Shown here piece by piece: positions 5,283 through 7,702 of a stretch of 7,702 nucleotides of DNA. The stretch spans positions 1 through 7,702 of the forward strand of contig JABZKU010000054.1 in assembly GCA_015257125.1 (NCBI GenBank), written 5' to 3'. The notes below the pieces were generated by a model, which was not told the DNA's origin, ran no database searches, and saw only the letters and a program-made list of their open reading frames with translations. Position numbers and translations under genes: made by a program. This DNA comes from Prevotellaceae bacterium. Lineage in GTDB: Bacteria; Bacteroidota; Bacteroidia; Bacteroidales; Bacteroidaceae. Within the stretch, counting starts at the first letter, position 1; the number at the start of each line of letters is the position of its first letter.

Positions 5283-6404
5283 TCAGCAGGAGGTGATGAC
5301 CGGAAAATCGGAGGAGTGGTTGACGAAAAGGTCTACAAGCGGGATGTTGATATAGTAGTTTTCGCGCCAGATCTTGACTTTTCGCAGTAGACCTTCCTCG
5401 ACAATGCGATCTAAGTACTTGGTAGCGGTCTTGCGCTGGATGGAAAGGTCGCGAGCCAAGAAGTCGATTTTGGTATAGGGGTGGAAAAACAGATTGTTCA
5501 GTAGTTCGTGTCGATACTGCTTCCCGAAGATGGGTTTGAGTCGTGTCTTGAATTCCTGCATCAATCGGGCTATTCCCTCGACGAGGTGGATGGTTTCGTG
5601 TGCTGTTTCTTCGATGCCGGTGAGAATGAAGAGCACCCATGCTTCCCATTCACGGTGGTTGTCGGGAGCTTGGTCTCTGATGGACTGAATGAGTCGATAG
5701 TAGTCTGTTTTATTTCGGGTGATGTAGCGACTCAAATAGAGAATGGGGAGGTCGAGCAACTCGTTGATGACGAGATAGAGGATGTTGATGATACGACCTG
5801 TGCGCCCATTGCCATCAAAAAAAGGGTGTATGCTCTCAAATTGATGGTGAATGATGGCCATTTTGATCAAAGGGTCGCAGTCTGCAAGGCTGTCATCGTT
5901 GATAAAGGCCTCGAGGTTCTTCATCAAATGTTCGATTTCAGCCGCATCTTGCGGTGGTGTGTAAACCACATTGCCGTGGTGGTCTTTGAGGTGAGTGCCG
6001 GGAACAGAACGAAAACCGGCACCATTGTCCACCAATACTCGTTGAATTGCTTTTATTTTGTTTGTACTGAGTATCTTATCTTCTTTGATCAGATTGAAAC
6101 CATATTGAATGGCTTCGCGATAGTTCAGCACTTCTTTGGTGGCGATGGAAACAAGGTGGTGAGGTAGTTGGAGATCGGCTTGGTAGAGGTCATCTTGTGT
6201 TGTGACAATGTTCTCCACCTCCGAACTCTCTTTGGCTTCTTGCAGCGTGAGGGTACTGATGAGTATTTGCTCGTTGGGAATCGTGGAAGCCAAGCCTTTG
6301 AGTTCGGCCAGCGCACGACTTGTCTTTGTGGCTTGTCGCAAGGTGGCTCGCGTTTCAAGGTCATGGACAAGGGGAAGTGTTGGGATTTGATAGCCTGAAT
6401 TCAT
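5283..6404 (-). CDS. Fic-domain protein adenylyltransferase (SoFic-like)
   Basis: Fic enzymes transfer AMP (or other phosphate-containing groups) from a nucleotide onto hydroxyl side chains of target proteins. The protein is 373 residues, almost the length of Shewanella SoFic (372), with the same order: N-terminal Fic_N region (about 1-90), Fic core (about 95-270) and a C-terminal winged-helix-like domain (about 295-355). The catalytic motif HPFFDGNGRTGR (193-204) is intact, with His193, Asp197, Asn199 and Arg201/Arg204. The flap reads RSVPGTHLKDHHGNVVYTPP (132-151). The N-terminal self-inhibitory motif SSEVEN (60-65) fits [ST]xxxE[GN], so this is a class II enzyme whose inhibitory helix is in the same chain; no separate antitoxin gene is present. 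Base composition is much lower in GC than neighbours, suggesting transfer. The start follows the previous stop by 42 bases. Targets are unknown. Confidence 0.96.
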   Translation of the reverse strand: MNSGYQIPTLPLVHDLETRATLRQATKTSRALAELKGLASTIPNEQILISTLTLQEAKESSEVENIVTTQDDLYQADLQLPHHLVSIATKEVLNYREAIQYGFNLIKEDKILSTNKIKAIQRVLVDNGAGFRSVPGTHLKDHHGNVVYTPPQDAAEIEHLMKNLEAFINDDSLADCDPLIKMAIIHHQFESIHPFFDGNGRTGRIINILYLVINELLDLPILYLSRYITRNKTDYYRLIQSIRDQAPDNHREWEAWVLFILTGIEETAHETIHLVEGIARLMQEFKTRLKPIFGKQYRHELLNNLFFHPYTKIDFLARDLSIQRKTATKYLDRIVEEGLLRKVKIWRENYYINIPLVDLFVNHSSDFPVITSC

Positions 6405-6440
6405 CAGTTCTTGTGACTTAGCGTGAATGATTTCCCTCTT

Positions 6441-6459
6441 CCTCGCTCACTGAGCGAGG
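6441..6459. repeat. inverted repeat overlapping a stop codon
   Basis: CCTCGCTCA (6441-6449) and TGAGCGAGG (6451-6459) are perfect 9-base complements around one central base. The stop codon of the small exported protein (6447-6449) lies inside it. On the minus strand no T-run follows, so it is a poor intrinsic terminator. It could slow or partly stop transcription before Fic, or protect an mRNA end. Confidence 0.6.
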
Positions 6460-7193
6460 ATTTTGCGGCCGGCGCGGAGGTAGATGTGGCCGGGACGCGG
6501 GCGCACGATGCGGCGACCGGCGAGATCGTAGAGAACGGCGTCGGCGGGGAGGGGCTTGGCGACGCGACGCAGGGCGGAGGGTGCGGGATAGGTGAAGCGG
6601 ATCGTGTAGACGATGGGGGCAGACGTTTCTGCAGTGGCAGGAGTTACACTTGCAGCGGCCGTTGTGGCGGCAGCGGTGGGGGTAAGTGTCAGGCGCGCCA
6701 CAGCATGGCCGTAGCGGTTGGCTTCAAAATGGCCTTCCAGCTCGAGGGGCAGGCGGGGTTTCTCGGCGGTGAGGCGCGCGTTGCGCGTTTCGCGGTCGCC
6801 GCGGGCGGAGAGGAAGTTGCACTCGTGGGTGAGTCCGCACCACTGGAGGGAAAAGTCCGAAACATTCTCCACCAGCGCCGAGAAGTCGAGGGGGGCGTTG
6901 AGGGACACGTCCGTGCCGACGGTGTAGGAGGCGAGATCGGGATATTTGAAGTCCACGACCGTGAAGGGGTCGGGGTTGGCGGGATCGTCGGAGGGGTATT
7001 CCGTGCGCTGCTCCACGACAGTGATGCGCACCGTGTCGGCCGGCGAAAGGACTTGGTCGCCGTGGCGCAACACCAAGCGCGCGTTGAGGGGCAGGGTGCT
7101 GAGCAAGAGGGCGAAAAGGAGGGCGAAACCGGCGCTCATGCGTGGCGTGTGGACGGCCGAACGGCCGTGTGTGCGGAAGAAATGGAGGAACAT
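6447..7193 (-). CDS. small exported protein with Por-type C-terminal sorting-like motif
   Basis: The protein is 248 residues from the ATG at 7193, or 230 from the ATG at 7139 (Met19). The second start gives a more typical signal peptide (MSAGF, Leu/Ala core, LPLNA), and I favour it slightly. The mature part carries DQVLSPADTVRITVVEQ (46-62), then a QWC-x5-C segment (117-125) holding the only two cysteines, followed by beta-strand text ending in an Ala/Thr-rich linker (172-191). The C-terminus (220-248: VLYDLAGRRIV then IYLRAGRKILAQ) resembles the type A sorting tail of type IX secretion substrates, whose usual form is YDLxGRxV then GIYIVxGKKV. Small Bacteroidales proteins with a QWCxxGxC-like segment often sit beside Omp28-like genes, and the upstream partial gene may be one (inference). 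Fic follows 42 bases downstream. No enzymatic function is suggested. Confidence 0.85.
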   Translation of the reverse strand: MFLHFFRTHGRSAVHTPRMSAGFALLFALLLSTLPLNARLVLRHGDQVLSPADTVRITVVEQRTEYPSDDPANPDPFTVVDFKYPDLASYTVGTDVSLNAPLDFSALVENVSDFSLQWCGLTHECNFLSARGDRETRNARLTAEKPRLPLELEGHFEANRYGHAVARLTLTPTAAATTAAASVTPATAETSAPIVYTIRFTYPAPSALRRVAKPLPADAVLYDLAGRRIVRPRPGHIYLRAGRKILAQ

Positions 7194-7214
7194 AGGTAGA
7201 ATTTTACGAAATTA

Positions 7215-7369
7215 TTTGACAATACGGGCGTGGTTTCTCGAGCTGTTGGCCACGCTTTTGGGAGCAAAAGCCTTGTTTTTTGACAATGTGGGCGCGGTTT
7301 TCTGAGAATGCGGCTTTATCCTTTTGAAAATGCCGTGTTTACTCAAGAATTAGGGCGTGGTTGCTCAAG
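7215..7369. repeat. degenerate ~64-base-spaced repeat upstream of the small exported protein
   Basis: A 28-base word at 7215-7242 (TTTGACAATACGGGCG onward) recurs at 7279-7306 with 22 of 28 bases identical, and all six differences are transitions. A related copy (core GGGCGTGGTT then CTCAAG) lies at 7344-7369, 63 bases further. A shorter, more diverged piece (TTTGAAAATG then GTGTTTACTCAAG) sits at 7323-7347. The set fills the gap in front of the exported-protein gene, so operator sites are possible. No consensus promoter is visible. Confidence 0.55.
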
Positions 7370-7405
7370 AGAATGAACGCACTTTCCGGAGAAAATGGTC
7401 GCGCT

Positions 7406-7702
7406 TCAGCGCACTTCTACGCGCGAAGCGGCGACGGCACGCACGGTGCCCGAACGGCCGTGCGTGAGAAAGGCGATGAGTTTGAGGCGGTGGACGTTGA
7501 GACGCGTGGTCGTGGCGAAACGTGCGGACAAACCAAAACCGACAGGCAGCGTGATTTCCCCCGAAATGCGGCCGGTGAGGGCATCGGCCACGGCTTCCGG
7601 ACTACCGGGGGCGGCGGTTGCCGACGAGCCGGCGCGGAGGGGGCGCGAGGCGGCGGCGAGCGCGTGCGGCGTGTCGGCAAGGGACTGCGCAGTGGTCACT
7701 CG
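7406..7702 (-). CDS. 3' end of a secreted-protein gene, possibly Omp28-like (partial)
   Basis: An open frame enters from the right edge (first codon CGA at 7702-7700) and ends at a TGA at 7408-7406, giving 98 residues of C-terminus. Codon choice is strongly GC at third positions, like the other genes here, which supports real coding. An Ala-rich stretch is followed by ITLPVGFGLSARFA and then HRLKLIAFLTHGRSG-x-VRA near the end. That closing pattern (beta strand, IAF-hydrophobic, short turn with TG/SG, V-x-A) resembles the C-terminal domain of Omp28-type and other exported Bacteroidales proteins, but a family cannot be fixed from the fragment. A GTG at 7699 is in frame but I treat it as internal. 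A small hairpin GCGC-TTCA-GCGC (7401-7412) contains the stop codon. Confidence 0.62.
   Translation of the reverse strand, partial: RVTTAQSLADTPHALAAASRPLRAGSSATAAPGSPEAVADALTGRISGEITLPVGFGLSARFATTTRLNVHRLKLIAFLTHGRSGTVRAVAASRVEVR

Noticed and set aside
5508..6167. Plus-strand open frame of 219 codons
   Set aside because: It is antisense to the Fic gene, whose catalytic motif fixes the coding strand.
6423..7199. Plus-strand open frame of 258 codons
   Set aside because: It mirrors the exported-protein gene; the minus-strand reading has a signal peptide and a recognisable C-terminal motif, the plus-strand one does not.
7254..7280. Plus-strand terminator-like hairpin GCTTTT-GGGAGC-AAAAGC followed by a T-run
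   Set aside because: No plus-strand gene exists to be terminated, the stem is mostly A-T, and the T-run is separated from it. It could still be a chance structure in the repeat-bearing gap.

Overview
This window reads as a GC-rich member of the Bacteroidales (Bacteroidota). The evidence is a Bacteroidetes-type DnaN sliding clamp, two promoters of the Bacteroidetes form (TAnnTTTG at -7, one of them with TTTG exactly 19 bases upstream), no Shine-Dalgarno sites that stand out, several small Sec-exported proteins, and a small exported protein whose C-terminus resembles a type IX secretion (Por) sorting tail. Genus is not resolved; Prevotellaceae-like relatives are a reasonable guess. Every gene I can support lies on the minus strand, so transcription runs from high to low coordinates.

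Layout from right to left. At 7702-7406 is the 3' end of a gene that enters from outside, with a C-terminal stretch like those of secreted or Omp28-type Bacteroidales proteins. A 212-base gap (7194-7405) with a degenerate ~64-base repeat separates it from a small exported protein (7193-6447). After 42 bases comes a Fic-domain AMP-transferase of the SoFic type (6404-5283), clearly more AT-rich than its neighbours. The space after it (5282-5078) is filled mostly by the most striking element in the window: four head-to-tail 42-base units, each a long palindrome with 11-base arms. Directly behind this array is a two-gene unit with a 4-base overlap: a stand-alone LytTR DNA-binding protein (5077-4724) and a membrane-anchored protein with a phosphodiester-glycosidase-like (NAGPA/DUF2233) domain (4727-3747), closed by a strong intrinsic terminator.

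Next is a two-gene operon for small exported proteins of unknown function (3382-3038 and 3007-2360). It has a textbook Bacteroidetes promoter at 3431-3461, and upstream of that a pair of direct repeats at 21-base spacing, the geometry typical of LytTR-family operators. A second intrinsic terminator, related in sequence to the first, lies about 200 bases past its last gene. A long gene-free stretch follows, carrying the likely dnaN promoter, then dnaN itself (1711-587). The last 586 bases hold no gene I can support, only a degenerate 21-base repeat and a large hairpin.

How the parts may work together (inference): the LytTR protein could bind the palindrome array in front of its own gene, or the 21-base repeats in front of the neighbouring secreted-protein operon, or both. 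Fic looks like a self-contained, self-inhibited, probably acquired module. dnaN is a housekeeping gene standing alone between long spacers.
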